Assembly (NCBI GenBank): GCA_002478145.1
Contig: DLMI01000023.1
Location: forward strand, 11,015-62,121
From: Acidobacteria bacterium UBA7540
GTDB taxonomy: Bacteria > Acidobacteriota > Terriglobia > UBA7540
Reading direction: 5' to 3'
Length of the DNA stretch: 51,107 nt
Positions 8,451 to 17,291 of the stretch are shown here, piece after piece. The notes beneath the pieces were generated by a model. It was not told the DNA's origin and ran no database searches. It saw nothing but the letters and a program-made list of their open reading frames with translations. Made by a program: the position numbers and the translations under genes. Every line of letters starts with the position of its first letter. The first letter of the stretch is position 1.

Positions 8451-9203
8451 TCATTGGGGTTCTGGCGCAGCGCCGCTGGTCGAATCAGCTTCTTTCTTCA
8501 AAAAGACGAGGTGCACCGTGCCTGAACCTTCAGGGGACTTGATGGTCCGGTCAACCTTCAGCGATTTCCCATCTTCGGAAAGTTTCCACTGCTCTTTTAC
8601 CTGAATCTTGCCGCCTCCCTGGCCAGAGTCCCCGTTTCCCACCAGGGAGAGCTTCAGCAGCTCGCCGTTTTTCTCTCGCTCTGCTTTCGAAGTCGCGTTG
8701 GTCTGTTCCGGGTCACCAAGCTGCACGGTTGACTCACTGCCATCCAGCTTGTAGACAGCGCTTGGGGGATAAAGCTTGTAAGCAGCAACATACCCTTGCG
8801 AGGAAGGTCCCTCGGAGCGGGGCCTTCCACCCCCGCCGCGCGGCATTCCCATCCCGCCGCCCGGCATGCCAACGCCAATACCCCCAGGCATGCCCATGCC
8901 ACCTCCCATGCCCCCTCTCCTGCCGCCGGGATAGCCGCCCGACGTGCCTCCCGGATTGCCGCCCGAATTGGGCGTGCCCGGAGTGGCCTGCAAATCGCCT
9001 TGCAGCGATGTATCCACCTTGAGTTGCTGCTCATCCTGGTTTACAACCATGCTGTAATGTTGCAAACCCGCGGGTGGGTTCTTCGTCTCCCCGAAATTCA
9101 AGACCCAGTTACCTGAAAAGTTTGTCGGCTTCGAGGGTTCCTTCGCCTCTACAATCGTTGAACAGAACGCGAGTGTCAGCAATACGAGCAAAATCTTCTT
9201 CAT
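8451..9203 (-). CDS. Secreted Gly/Met-rich protein with flanking beta domains
   Basis: A 250-residue exported protein: signal peptide (MKKILLVLLTLAFCSTIVEA), then FSGNWVLNFGETKNP, a motif common at the start of lipocalin-like secreted domains, then a ~60-residue Gly/Met/Pro-rich linker (GGMGGGMGMPGG), then a second beta-rich half ending near FLKKE. The ATG at 9203 has GGAGG 9 nt upstream; the GTG at 9218 would overlap that site. It heads a two-gene operon with the VWFA-related gene, and both carry Gly/Met-rich segments. No family recognised; the linker may be disordered. Confidence 0.75.
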   Translation of the reverse strand: MKKILLVLLTLAFCSTIVEAKEPSKPTNFSGNWVLNFGETKNPPAGLQHYSMVVNQDEQQLKVDTSLQGDLQATPGTPNSGGNPGGTSGGYPGGRRGGMGGGMGMPGGIGVGMPGGGMGMPRGGGGRPRSEGPSSQGYVAAYKLYPPSAVYKLDGSESTVQLGDPEQTNATSKAEREKNGELLKLSLVGNGDSGQGGGKIQVKEQWKLSEDGKSLKVDRTIKSPEGSGTVHLVFLKKEADSTSGAAPEPQ

Positions 9204-9218
9204 AGGTTTAACCTCCAC

Positions 9219-9615
9219 CCAAGAATGGCGCTACTTACCTCGCTACGGCGCCCAGTGCCTTTTGCGAATAATTGTTCACTCTCCGCTTGGATGGGAAAAT
9301 CCGAAACCGAGTTGGCTTCCTGCCTGGTGACTGATTCATTGCCAGCCATCTGCGCTCAGCTATCAGCCCTCAGCTTCCAGCCTTTGGAAAAAAGGGGCTA
9401 GGGATTGGGGGCTAGAGCATCGGGCAAAGTCCGCTTGCTTGTTGCATGTCGCTCCTGCTCAAGCCAGAATAGTGCTGGCAGGAGTTCTGCCCGCGAGTCC
9501 TCCGATGAGGGAAATGGAGGGCCCGCCCGAACATGGGTGGCGCGCCAAAGGCTGAAGGTCAAATGTCGAGGAGGCGCAACGCGGAAAGGCACGCGTTGCG
9601 TTATAAGGGGGCGGC
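9219..9615. other. Divergent spacer with repeats and one hairpin
   Basis: About 400 bp between divergent genes. It contains a CTCAGCTATCAGCCCTCAGC word array (about 9355-9380), a GGGGCTAGGGATTGGGGGCTAG array (9396-9417) and a bulged hairpin (roughly 9449-9484, GCCAG/CTGGC with CTCCT/AGGAG). No gene or clear promoter was found. Confidence 0.5.
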
Positions 9616-9999
9616 ATGAAGGCAGCAGCGAGTGTTTTGGGTTTAGTCATTGTGCTGGCCATTGTCTGGATGTTGATCAAGACGCAGTTTACGCAGGGTC
9701 CGACAGGCGGAGCCCCGCCCAAGCAGGTGATCGACGTGGTGGGTGTGAAAACTGACCTGTTGGCGATCGCGCAGGCCGAGCGCCTTTACCTGGCCAGCCA
9801 CGGGTCCTACGCCAGCATCGACCAACTCCAGCAGGACGGAGCGATCAGTTTCTCCGGCGCCAACCGTCGGGGTTACAATTACATCGCTGAGGTCAACGAC
9901 GGCCAGCATTTCAAGATCACGGCGGCGCCTTCCGACCCTGCCAAGATAGGCTGGCCGACGCTGTCGATAGATGAGAATATGGAAGTGACACAAAACTAG
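9616..9999 (+). CDS. Membrane-anchored pilin-like small protein
   Basis: A 127-residue protein with an N-terminal hydrophobic helix (about residues 4-22) and a soluble domain. The segment DLLAIAQAERLYLASHGSYASIDQLQQDG closely resembles the alpha1-C and loop region of minor type IV pilins and type II secretion pseudopilins. It lacks the G-F-T-L-x-E prepilin peptidase site, so it is unlikely to be processed as a pilin and probably stays anchored by its helix. A G-rich site (AAGGGGGC) precedes the ATG. It is monocistronic. The fold is suggested, the role unknown. Confidence 0.65.
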   Translation: MKAAASVLGLVIVLAIVWMLIKTQFTQGPTGGAPPKQVIDVVGVKTDLLAIAQAERLYLASHGSYASIDQLQQDGAISFSGANRRGYNYIAEVNDGQHFKITAAPSDPAKIGWPTLSIDENMEVTQN

Positions 10000-10215
10000 G
10001 TAGAAAGCAGGTGGTCGGTAGTAGATGGTGCGTGGGGGACGAAGGTAGGTGCTAGGCGGCAGGTGATTGGGGAGTGGGGGCTGGGTAGTTCTGAATTATG
10101 AATTAACTTCTTATTCCTCCCCACCGCCTACTACCATCTGTTTTTCCCAGGCCCCCGCTTTTTCAACTGACTACTGACCACTGACTACTGACGTCTGATT
10201 ACGAACGAGGTTCGC
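10000..10215. repeat. Word-repeat spacer before the GHMP kinase gene
   Basis: Nearly all of this 216-bp spacer consists of three word types: GGTAGTAGATGG (10008-10070, with a complementary CCTACTACCATCTG at 10127-10140), CTGAATTATGAATT (10091-10104), and ACTGACTACTGACCACTGACTACTGAC (about 10165-10192). The complementary words face each other. The last array ends about 24 nt before the ATG, leaving little room for a standard promoter. Confidence 0.7.
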
Positions 10216-11259
10216 ATGCGAGTAGAAGCTCGAGCGCCGGCAAGAGTAGATCTGGCGGGCGGCACAGTTGACATCTGGCCGCTCTACCTTTTCCATCCGG
10301 GAGCCCAGACGGTTAACATCGCCATCCGCTGTTACGCCTCCTGCGTGATTGAGACGCGGCCGGACCGGCATATCGTTCTGGTTTCCCGGGACCAGGAAAT
10401 TCAGGAGACTTTCGAAGACCTTGCTGATCTGGCGCGCGGCGAGTCCCGGCTACCTTTGGTTCGAGAGTTGGTACTTTTTTTTGAGCCGCACCGGGGATTA
10501 AACATTGAGACCAGTTCGCAGGTTCCGGCGGGCGCTGGCCTGGGCGGTTCCTCGGCCCTTAACATCGCGCTCTGCGGAGGCCTGGCGCGCGTCACCGGCA
10601 AGCGTGTCACCCGCACTCAAATCCTCGAAATCGCGAAGAATGTGGAGGCTATCGTGATCCGCGTTCCCACCGGCTGGCAGGACTATTTCCCGGCGCTTTA
10701 CGGTGGGGCGAACGTGGTCCACTTGCAGCGCGACGGCGTGAAGCGCGAAAAGCTTCCGGTTTTTGTTTCCGACCTGGAAAAGCGCTTTGTCCTTTGTTAC
10801 ACGGGCCAGCCTCGAGACTCAGCCATCAACAACTGGGAAGTGATGAAGTCGCACATTGACGGCGACGAGCAAGTGCGTCGCAATTTCGACCAGATTACGA
10901 CCATTGCCAGCCAGATGCGGGAAGCCCTCCTGACCGGAGACTGGAAAGATGTGGCGGAGTTGCTGGCTTTGGAGTGGGAAAACCGCAAACAGAATTTCAA
11001 AGGCATTTCCACACCCACCATCGACACCATGATAGAGCAAACGCGAAAACAAGGAACGGTCGCCGCCAAAGTCTGTGGGGCTGGGGGCGGAGGCTGCGTG
11101 GTCTTCATGGTAGAGCCCGGAACGAAGTCTGCAGTCGAGGATGCTCTGACCCAACTCGGAGGGCAGATTATCAACTTCGCCGTCTCGCGCACCGGCCTGG
11201 AAGTCTGGGCGGACCAGCCCGGCCCAACTCAGGAAAACCCGGAGAAAAACCTGCCATGA
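10216..11259 (+). CDS. GHMP-family sugar kinase
   Basis: A 347-residue ATP-dependent small-molecule kinase. The N-terminal ARAPARVDLAGGTVDI substrate region, the phosphate-binding loop PAGAGLGGSSA (residues 104-114) and the C-terminal CGAGGGGCVVF motif define the GHMP fold. The opening and the length resemble heptose-7-phosphate and fucose kinases (HddA type), but no neighbouring heptose genes support that, so the substrate stays open. It overlaps the CPBP protease gene by 4 nt (ATGA) and is the first of a three-gene operon. Confidence 0.85.
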   Translation: MRVEARAPARVDLAGGTVDIWPLYLFHPGAQTVNIAIRCYASCVIETRPDRHIVLVSRDQEIQETFEDLADLARGESRLPLVRELVLFFEPHRGLNIETSSQVPAGAGLGGSSALNIALCGGLARVTGKRVTRTQILEIAKNVEAIVIRVPTGWQDYFPALYGGANVVHLQRDGVKREKLPVFVSDLEKRFVLCYTGQPRDSAINNWEVMKSHIDGDEQVRRNFDQITTIASQMREALLTGDWKDVAELLALEWENRKQNFKGISTPTIDTMIEQTRKQGTVAAKVCGAGGGGCVVFMVEPGTKSAVEDALTQLGGQIINFAVSRTGLEVWADQPGPTQENPEKNLP

Positions 11260-12215
11260 CGCTTGAAGACTTCTTCCTTCTGGATGGGAACCTCCGGCCC
11301 GTTTGGCGGTTCTTCTTGTCCGTCGTGCTGGTCTTCCTCACTTATTCGCTTGCTCATCTCCTGGCACGAGAGGTTCGGGATCTCATCCCGCGAGCCGGCG
11401 CGTGGTACGGGTTCTCCTTTCTTTTCGAACTCTTGGCCCTCCTGGGCTCTTTCAAGGTAATGACTCGGCTCTTCGAGCATAAGCCGCTCGGTGTGGTTGG
11501 CCTGGCATTTCATCCTTGCTGGGTGAGAGAACTGTGCGTGGGCCTGGGAATCGGCGGGATCATGATGGTCTCGTTGGGGGGAGCCGAAGCGTTGCTGGGT
11601 CTGGCACGCTTTGCCCGCAACACGCTTCCGGCAAGGGCTGAGCTTGCCTACGGAAGCTGTTTGTTCCTGATTTTGTTAATCACCGCCACGAACGAGGAGC
11701 TGGTTTTTCGAGGCTATCCCTTCCAGAAGCTTGTGGAGTCATTGGGGCCACCCGGAGCCGTCGCCGTGAGTTCGGCGTTCTTTGGCTTGGCGCATCTCGG
11801 AAATTCTCATCACACCTGGATTTCGACTCTCAATACCATGCTGGTAGGCATTCCTCTCTCCCTCGCCTATCTTCGTACGCGTTCGCTGTGGATGCCGGTG
11901 GGAATGCACTTCACATGGAACTACGTACAGGGTTTCGTCTTTGGACTGCCGGTGAGCGGCTACACATTTTCCTCTTCCTTGCTCAAAGTCCAGGTTCATG
12001 GTGCTGCTTGGTTGACCGGCTCTGAATACGGGCCGGAGGGGGGGCTACTCTCCACAATCGCAGTAGTGGGCGCGGGGATTTATCTTTTTTCCGCACGCAT
12101 CCGAATGAGTGAGAGAATGAGGGAACTGGTCCTCGGCCCCTCCCAGGATGGGGCCACCACCACGGCCATTCCTGTTTCGCCGGGACCCGATCCTGGGGAG
12201 GATGGAGCGACTTAA
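11256..12215 (+). CDS. CPBP-family intramembrane metalloprotease
   Basis: A 319-residue polytopic inner-membrane protein of the CAAX protease/bacteriocin-processing (Rce1-like) family. Motif 1 is N-E-E-L-V-F-R-G (E147, E148), motif 2 is FGLAH (H180), and motif 3 is MHFTWNY (H218), giving the full set of catalytic residues. About seven hydrophobic segments are visible. The ATG overlaps the GHMP kinase stop by 4 nt, with GGAG 11 nt upstream. The stop TAA directly precedes the ATG of the next gene. Bacterial members cleave membrane proteins or confer bacteriocin self-immunity; the target here is unknown. Confidence 0.9.
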   Translation: MTLEDFFLLDGNLRPVWRFFLSVVLVFLTYSLAHLLAREVRDLIPRAGAWYGFSFLFELLALLGSFKVMTRLFEHKPLGVVGLAFHPCWVRELCVGLGIGGIMMVSLGGAEALLGLARFARNTLPARAELAYGSCLFLILLITATNEELVFRGYPFQKLVESLGPPGAVAVSSAFFGLAHLGNSHHTWISTLNTMLVGIPLSLAYLRTRSLWMPVGMHFTWNYVQGFVFGLPVSGYTFSSSLLKVQVHGAAWLTGSEYGPEGGLLSTIAVVGAGIYLFSARIRMSERMRELVLGPSQDGATTTAIPVSPGPDPGEDGAT

Positions 12216-13004
12216 ATGCGCGGCTTGTGCTCCTGGATAACGGGGGAAGGCGCGACGGGGTTCTGGCTTCGCTGCCTTGCAGGGCTCTGTCTCACGTTTG
12301 CGCTACCGTCCGCTGTTTTCCCCAAGGAGCAATCCCAAAGCGACACTCACATTCAGCTTATCCGTGGGCTGCTGCGTGAAGTTGGGGTAAGCAAAGTGCC
12401 CTTGCCGCGAGGTAAGAAGGGGGTGCGCGTGGACCCGCAAGGCAAGCTGGACAAGGCCGACGCTGATTCCCAACTCAGTGCCCAAGGCATGGCGATCAAG
12501 GCCGGCATGCCGGTGGAAATCAGCAAGATCACCTTCAAGCCCAAGGAGATTGTGTTTGAGATTAACGGTGGCGGGAAAAAGTCCAGCAAGTGGTACCAGC
12601 ACATCGAGATAGGGATCGGAGGGCCTACCACTCCCATTGCCCAGCAACCGCCTGTGCTGGCCTATGGCTCGTGGGTCACGCTGGTGTTTCCCGGCAAGGT
12701 TCCCAAGCTGAGCGTCGATCAGGTAAAGCAGGCTTTAGGAAATGTGCTCGATTTCAGCCGCCACTCGCCTACCGTCCTCTATTCGCCGGAGGTGCCTCCC
12801 CAGTTCAAAGAGGCCATCAAGAATCATCAGGTGATCGTCGGCATGAACCGCGACGCCGTCCTTTCCTCCAAGGGTCCGCCGGACCGCAAGGTGCGCGAAG
12901 TGCGCGAAGGCGTCGAACAGGAGGATTGGATCTACGGGTTGCCCCCTCACGTGCTCTTTGTTACCTTCGACGGGGACTCCGTGATCAACGTGCACCAGTA
13001 CTAA
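12216..13004 (+). CDS. Secreted protein with BamE-like C-terminal module
   Basis: A 262-residue exported protein (hydrophobic N-terminus about residues 14-36). The C-terminal part VIVGMNRDAVLSSKGPPDRKVREV, then QEDWIYGLPPHVLFVTFDGDSVINV, follows the SmpA/BamE pattern (G-x-T/N-R-x-x-V, G-x-P-D, W-x-Y, a strand ending in V-x-F-x-x-G-x-V). The middle third is unrecognised. It starts immediately after the CPBP gene stop and closes the operon. A periplasmic envelope role is inferred; no lipobox Cys is seen at the expected position. Confidence 0.65.
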   Translation: MRGLCSWITGEGATGFWLRCLAGLCLTFALPSAVFPKEQSQSDTHIQLIRGLLREVGVSKVPLPRGKKGVRVDPQGKLDKADADSQLSAQGMAIKAGMPVEISKITFKPKEIVFEINGGGKKSSKWYQHIEIGIGGPTTPIAQQPPVLAYGSWVTLVFPGKVPKLSVDQVKQALGNVLDFSRHSPTVLYSPEVPPQFKEAIKNHQVIVGMNRDAVLSSKGPPDRKVREVREGVEQEDWIYGLPPHVLFVTFDGDSVINVHQY

Positions 13005-13209
13005 AAGGAGCAGGGACGGGTGAGGAGCAGAAGTCAGGAGTAAAGCCTTCAGCCATCAGCAAGAAAACCCCAATGTTGTAACTGAAAGCTGAAGGCTGAT
13101 AGTTGAAGGCTGCAGTGCAGTCCTATCCTTGACTTTGCTCTGAATTGGAGTTTAGAGTTACTGATTAATCCTTTGGGGGCGAAGGACTTCGAGGGGACGG
13201 GCTCTGCTG
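13005..13209. other. Spacer with inverted word repeats and candidate trp promoter
   Basis: CCTTCAGCCATCAGC (about 13048-13062) faces GCTGAAGGCTGATAGTTGAAGGC (13089-13111), an inverted pair of the CTGAAAGCTGA word. Beyond it, TTGACT (13129-13134), a 17-nt spacer and TTAGAG (13152-13157) form a weak promoter about 55 nt before trpC. I see no Trp-codon leader peptide, attenuator or T-box. Confidence 0.4.
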
Positions 13210-14028
13210 TTGGTGAATCTATCGGGAACCTGCCTGGGTGAAATCGTCGCCGCGCGTCGGCAGCAGATCGGGGAAGCGCGAGCGCGTACGCCGCTCGAAA
13301 CCCTGAAGCACGCTGCCCAGGCGAGGGCGGAGAGGCGCGACTTTGCCGCCGCTCTCTCAGGGGGGCCTCTGCGGCTTATCGCAGAACTGAAGCGCGCCTC
13401 ACCTTCGCGGGGAATACTCCGGCAGCAATACCGGCCTGACGCAATCGCCCAAAGCTACGAAGCCGCAGGCGCTTCAGCTCTTTCCGTCTTGACCGAAGAG
13501 CGCTACTTCCTCGGCTCGCTGGATGACCTGGAAACGGTTCGCGCTGCCGTCCGTTTGCCGGTATTGCGAAAGGACTTCATCCTCGAGGATTACCAGATCT
13601 ACGAAACTGTGGCAGCGGGGGCGGATGCGCTGTTGCTCATCGTGGCAGCGCTCTCCGATGAAGACTTGCGAAGGTCCGTCGAGCTTTGCCATGGCCTGCA
13701 AATTGCCCCGTTGGTAGAGGTTCATGACGAGTCCGAACTCGAGCGCGCTCTCGGGGCCGGCGCCAGAATCATCGGCGTTAACAATCGCAACCTCAAGACA
13801 CTCGAGGTGGATTTGGAAACTTCGCTTCGCTTGCGCCCCGGAATTCCAACGGGGAGTATCGCGGTAAGCGAGAGCGGAATCAAAACCTCTCAAGATTTGC
13901 GCCGCATTGCTGAAGCAGGCTATCACGCGGCCCTCATCGGAGAGAGATTCATGACGACGGCTGATCCTGGAGCGGCATTGTGGGAAATGCTGGAAGGGAT
14001 GAAGGCGCACTCCGCTTTGCGGACGTGA
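13210..14028 (+). CDS. trpC: Indole-3-glycerol phosphate synthase
   Basis: Closes the carboxyphenylamino-deoxyribulose phosphate ring to indole-glycerol phosphate, the fourth step of tryptophan synthesis, in the cytoplasm. The 272-residue TIM barrel carries AELKRASPSRG with the substrate-binding Lys, VLRKDFI with the catalytic Lys, EVHDESEL, GVNNRNL and SESGI: every signature of the family. The start is TTG at 13210 or GTG at 13213; neither has a strong ribosome site. It is the first gene of the aromatic supercluster. trpE, trpG and trpD are not in the window. Confidence 0.95.
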   Translation: MVNLSGTCLGEIVAARRQQIGEARARTPLETLKHAAQARAERRDFAAALSGGPLRLIAELKRASPSRGILRQQYRPDAIAQSYEAAGASALSVLTEERYFLGSLDDLETVRAAVRLPVLRKDFILEDYQIYETVAAGADALLLIVAALSDEDLRRSVELCHGLQIAPLVEVHDESELERALGAGARIIGVNNRNLKTLEVDLETSLRLRPGIPTGSIAVSESGIKTSQDLRRIAEAGYHAALIGERFMTTADPGAALWEMLEGMKAHSALRT

Positions 14029-14031
14029 AGC

Positions 14032-14661
14032 ATGCCGACGCGCATCAAAATCTGCGGGCTCACGCGACTCGAGGATGCGCAACGGGCGGCCGATCTGGGA
14101 GCGGCGGCACTCGGATTCAACTTTTACCCGCTTTCCCCCAGGTACATTGAGCCGGCAGCGGCGCGAGCGATCATCCGGCGATTGCCGCCCTTTGTCGCCG
14201 CCGTGGGCGTCTTTGCAAATGAAACGGATGCCGGGCGGGTGATTTCACAGGCGCGAGAGGCAGGCGCAACAACCGTCCAGGTGCACGGCCCCAGGTTTCC
14301 GGCTCTGGATGAATTGCTTGCCGTTTTCACGCTGGTGGTTGCGGTGGCGGTCGGCGAAGGTTTCAAATCGGAGGAGCTCCGCAAAATCAAACCGAGCGCC
14401 TACTTGCTCGATGCCTTCGATCCAGACCGGCTCGGCGGCACGGGAAGAACGTTCGACTGGAGCGCGGCGCGGGAAGCAAAGCAATATGGGCCGATCATCC
14501 TGGCCGGCGGGCTGACCCCTGAGAACATTGCCCGGGGTGTTCGAGAGGTCCGCCCTTTCGCTGTCGACGTGGCAAGCGGCGTGGAGTCGGCTCCGGGAAT
14601 CAAGGACGCCGCCAAGCTTCGGGCTTTCTTTACCGCGGTGGCGGAGGCGGATAAGCAGTGA
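14032..14661 (+). CDS. trpF: Phosphoribosylanthranilate isomerase
   Basis: Isomerises phosphoribosylanthranilate to the substrate of TrpC, the third step of tryptophan synthesis. The 209-residue barrel opens with IKICGLTR, containing the catalytic Cys; VQVHG, the DAFDPD region with the catalytic Asp, ILAGGL and the terminal VDVASGVES phosphate-binding motif follow. It starts 3 nt after the trpC stop and is clearly cotranscribed. Length and motifs are standard. Confidence 0.95.
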   Translation: MPTRIKICGLTRLEDAQRAADLGAAALGFNFYPLSPRYIEPAAARAIIRRLPPFVAAVGVFANETDAGRVISQAREAGATTVQVHGPRFPALDELLAVFTLVVAVAVGEGFKSEELRKIKPSAYLLDAFDPDRLGGTGRTFDWSAAREAKQYGPIILAGGLTPENIARGVREVRPFAVDVASGVESAPGIKDAAKLRAFFTAVAEADKQ

Positions 14662-14770
14662 TGGTTGCGCCGCCTGCCCCGCCTCATCGCGGGGTTGGGC
14701 GGCATTGTTTGGTGCCGGCAAGACCCCGACAGGTCGGGGCAGGTTGCTGGCGGTGGACCCGGAATAGCGG
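14662..14770. repeat. Palindromic repeat spacer inside the trp cluster
   Basis: A 109-bp spacer between trpF and trpB built from hairpins. CCGCC-tg-CCCCGC (about 14670-14682) pairs with GCGGGG-ttg-GGCGG (14691-14703), and CCCCGACaGGTCGGGG lies near 14724-14740. The stretch TTTGGTGCCGGCAAGACCC...GGGGCAGGTTGC recurs at 33142-33192 with a different internal palindrome, so this is a dispersed family. It may attenuate or process the trp transcript, which is inference. Confidence 0.7.
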
Positions 14771-14773
14771 GTG

Positions 14774-16027
14774 ATGACGGGTTCGAAATCGATGGAATTG
14801 GAACAAGGACAACCTAACGCCGTAGCGCCGCCGTCCGGGCAGCTTCCGTGGCCGGATGCGCGCGGGCGCTTCGGGGAATTCGGCGGGCGCTATGTGCCTG
14901 AAACGCTCATGCACCCAGTAGAGGAGCTCGAACAGGCGTATCAGGCTACGCGCAGCGATCCGAAGTTCCAGGCCGAGCTTGCTCACCTATTGAAGTATTT
15001 CGCGGGAAGGCCGACGCCGCTCTTTCACGCCCGGCGGCTTACTGAGCATCTAGGCGCCGCGCAGATCTACCTGAAGCGCGAAGACCTGCTGCACACGGGC
15101 GCCCACAAGATCAATAACTGCCTCGGTCAAGGCTTGCTCGCCAGGAGAATGGGCAAGACGCGAGTGGTTGCGGAAACCGGCGCCGGGCAGCACGGCGTGG
15201 CCACAGCCAGCGTGGCGGCACTTATGGGCCTTGAATGCGTCGTCTACATGGGCGACGAGGACATGGCGCGGCAAGCTCCCAATGTCTTCCGCATGCGCCT
15301 GCTGGGTGCGAGCGTGGTTGGAGTTTCCTCCGGCAGCAAGACGCTCAAGGATGCCATCAACGAAGCCATGCGCGACTGGGTGACCAACGTTCAAAACACC
15401 CATTACCTGCTGGGCTCGGTGCTGGGGCCGCATCCTTACCCGCTCATGGTGCGCGAGTTTCAGCGGGTGATCGGGCAGGAAGCTCGCAGCCAGATGCTGG
15501 CGGAAATCGGCAGACTGCCGGACGCGCTTTTCGCCTGCGTGGGCGGCGGCAGCAACTCCATCGGCCTATTCTACGACTTCATTCCGGACCGCGAGGTGAA
15601 GATGGTGGGCGTGGAAGCCGGCGGTCGTGGCCCCAGTCTCGGTGAGCACGCGGCGCGGTTTGCGGGCGGGAGGCCGGGAGTCCTTCACGGTACTTACACC
15701 TACGTGCTCCAGACTGAGGATGGACTGATCTCGAATACGCACTCGGTTTCTGCGGGTCTCGATTACGCTGCAGTCGGCCCGGAACACGCCGCGCTCTACC
15801 AGCAGGGCCGCGTGGAATACACCCAGGTGAGTGATGAGGAAGCGCTCGAGGCCGCGCGACTTCTTTCGGTCAAGGAAGGCATTATTCCGGCGCTGGAATC
15901 CGCTCATGCACTGGCGGAGGTAATCAAGCGAGCCCCGAAGATGAGCCGCGAGGAGGTGGTCATCGTTAACCTTTCCGGGCGCGGGGACAAGGATCTAGGA
16001 ATTTTTCAGTCAGCAGGAATCTTGTGA
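14774..16027 (+). CDS. trpB: Tryptophan synthase beta subunit
   Basis: PLP enzyme that condenses indole with serine to tryptophan in the alpha2-beta2 complex. The 417-residue sequence has [14 protein letters not shown] at the front, the PLP-binding Lys in [18 protein letters not shown], the phosphate cradle [10 protein letters not shown], and a terminal NLSGRGDKD. This is the TrpB1 type that pairs with TrpA. A GTG one codon upstream (14771) is an alternative start; the core begins well after either. Repeats separate it from trpF and trpA. Confidence 0.95.
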   Translation: MTGSKSMELEQGQPNAVAPPSGQLPWPDARGRFGEFGGRYVPETLMHPVEELEQAYQATRSDPKFQAELAHLLKYFAGRPTPLFHARRLTEHLGAAQIYLKREDLLHTGAHKINNCLGQGLLARRMGKTRVVAETGAGQHGVATASVAALMGLECVVYMGDEDMARQAPNVFRMRLLGASVVGVSSGSKTLKDAINEAMRDWVTNVQNTHYLLGSVLGPHPYPLMVREFQRVIGQEARSQMLAEIGRLPDALFACVGGGSNSIGLFYDFIPDREVKMVGVEAGGRGPSLGEHAARFAGGRPGVLHGTYTYVLQTEDGLISNTHSVSAGLDYAAVGPEHAALYQQGRVEYTQVSDEEALEAARLLSVKEGIIPALESAHALAEVIKRAPKMSREEVVIVNLSGRGDKDLGIFQSAGIL

Positions 16028-16176
16028 GGACAGTTACGAGTGATGTGTGACCATTGACGAGAGAGCCGTCACTGGTCAGTCTTGAGCAACTGGTTTGCCT
16101 GCCGAAAGCTGACCCGCCGCGGCGGGATAGCTGAGGGCTTGTACGCCTCGTCGCTTTTCACTCGTCACTGCATTTG
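16028..16176. repeat. Word-repeat and mini-palindrome spacer between trpB and trpA
   Basis: TTACGAGTGATGTGTGACC (about 16034-16052) faces TTTTCACTCGTCACTGC (16156-16172). In the middle a 16-nt palindromic block CCCGCCGCGGCGGGAT (16113-16128) sits between two copies of AGCTGA (16107-16112 and 16129-16134), as if inserted with a 6-bp duplication. No ribosome-binding site for trpA is evident. Confidence 0.7.
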
Positions 16177-16995
16177 ATGCCAACAGTTTCGCCAACTCGA
16201 ATCGCGAGGCGCTTTCGCGAGCTGCGCGAGCGGCAGGCGAAAGGGCTGGTGGTGTACTTCACGGCCGGCGACCCCTCGCTCGACGCCACCGGCGACCTGC
16301 TCGCTGCCTTGGACCGTGCGGGTGTAGACGTGATTGAGCTGGGTGTTCCCTTTTCCGACCCGCTCGCCGATGGCCCCGTGATCCAGCGGGCTTCCGAGCG
16401 CGCGCTGAAAGCCGGGACGACGCTGCGGCGAATCCTGGAGCGGTTTCCACGCTGGCGCGAATCCGTGCAAGCGCCCATCATTCTATTCAGCTACTACAAT
16501 CCTATCTTGCAGTACGGACTGGAGAAATTTGCGCGGGATGCTGCGCAGGCCGGCGTGGACGGGGCACTGGCGGTGGACCTTAGCCCTGAAGAGGCGGCGC
16601 CTTACGTGAGCGTCCTGCGCGCACGGAACCTGGATACAGTTTTCCTGGCCTCGCCCACCTCAACGGACGCTCGGCTTGAGCAGGCGTCGAAGCTTTCCAC
16701 AGGTTTTCTTTATTTGGTTTCCCGCACCGGCGTGACGGGCGAGCGCGGCGAGATTTCTTCGAGCGTACGGCCGCTGGTGGAGCGGGCTCGGCAGCACACT
16801 TTGCTGCCCTTGGCGGTGGGTTTCGGCATTTCCAATCCTGCCCAAGTACGCGAGGTGCAGTCGGTGGCGGATGCGGCAGTGGTAGGCAGCGCGGTAGTGC
16901 ATGCCATCGAAGAGCGGTACGCTAGAGAAGGGGCGGGGGCGATTGAGCGGTTCGCCCGCTGGCTCAAAGAGGGAACAGGGGAGAGGACTGCATGA
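16177..16995 (+). CDS. trpA: Tryptophan synthase alpha subunit
   Basis: Cleaves indole-3-glycerol phosphate to indole, which is channelled to TrpB. The 272-residue TIM barrel holds YFTAGDP and the catalytic pair in ELGVPFSDPLADGP (Glu and the later Asp), then FSYYNPI, VDLSPEE, FLASPTS, YLVSRTGVTG and VGFGIS. TTG at 16174 is an alternative start. The end overlaps the chorismate mutase start by 4 nt (ATGA). Confidence 0.95.
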   Translation: MPTVSPTRIARRFRELRERQAKGLVVYFTAGDPSLDATGDLLAALDRAGVDVIELGVPFSDPLADGPVIQRASERALKAGTTLRRILERFPRWRESVQAPIILFSYYNPILQYGLEKFARDAAQAGVDGALAVDLSPEEAAPYVSVLRARNLDTVFLASPTSTDARLEQASKLSTGFLYLVSRTGVTGERGEISSSVRPLVERARQHTLLPLAVGFGISNPAQVREVQSVADAAVVGSAVVHAIEERYAREGAGAIERFARWLKEGTGERTA

Positions 16996-17285
16996 GCGAT
17001 CTCGACGCCTGGCGCAAGCGGATTGACGAGATCGACCAACAGCTCCTGAAGCTGCTGAATGAGCGCTCGCAGTGCGCGGTGGAGATAGGTCACATCAAGA
17101 AGGAGATGAAGCTGCCGGCTTGGCATCCGCAGCGCGAGGTAGAGATACTGCGCAACGTCGTGAAATCCAATCCGGGGCCGCTTGACGACGCGGCTATCCG
17201 CCGCCTCTTCGAGCGCATCATTGACGAAGCCCGGTCGCTGGAGCGCCATGCAATGGACAGCGGTAGTCTTCTGGAGAAGGAGTAA
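16992..17285 (+). CDS. aroQ: Chorismate mutase, AroQ type
   Basis: Converts chorismate to prephenate, the branch point to Phe and Tyr. The 97-residue all-helical protein carries the AroQ pattern: RKRIDEIDQQLLKLLNERSQCAVEIGHIKKE in helix 1 with active-site Arg and Lys residues, then PQREVEIL and RRLFERIIDEARSLE. It is monofunctional. It overlaps trpA by 4 nt and is followed 6 nt later by the DAHP synthase gene, so coupled expression is likely. Confidence 0.92.
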   Translation: MSDLDAWRKRIDEIDQQLLKLLNERSQCAVEIGHIKKEMKLPAWHPQREVEILRNVVKSNPGPLDDAAIRRLFERIIDEARSLERHAMDSGSLLEKE

Positions 17286-17291
17286 AGGACC

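Noticed and set aside
13005..13209. trp attenuator or T-box before trpC
   Set aside because: No Trp-rich leader peptide, no T-box core sequence, and no terminator hairpin; only word repeats and a weak promoter.
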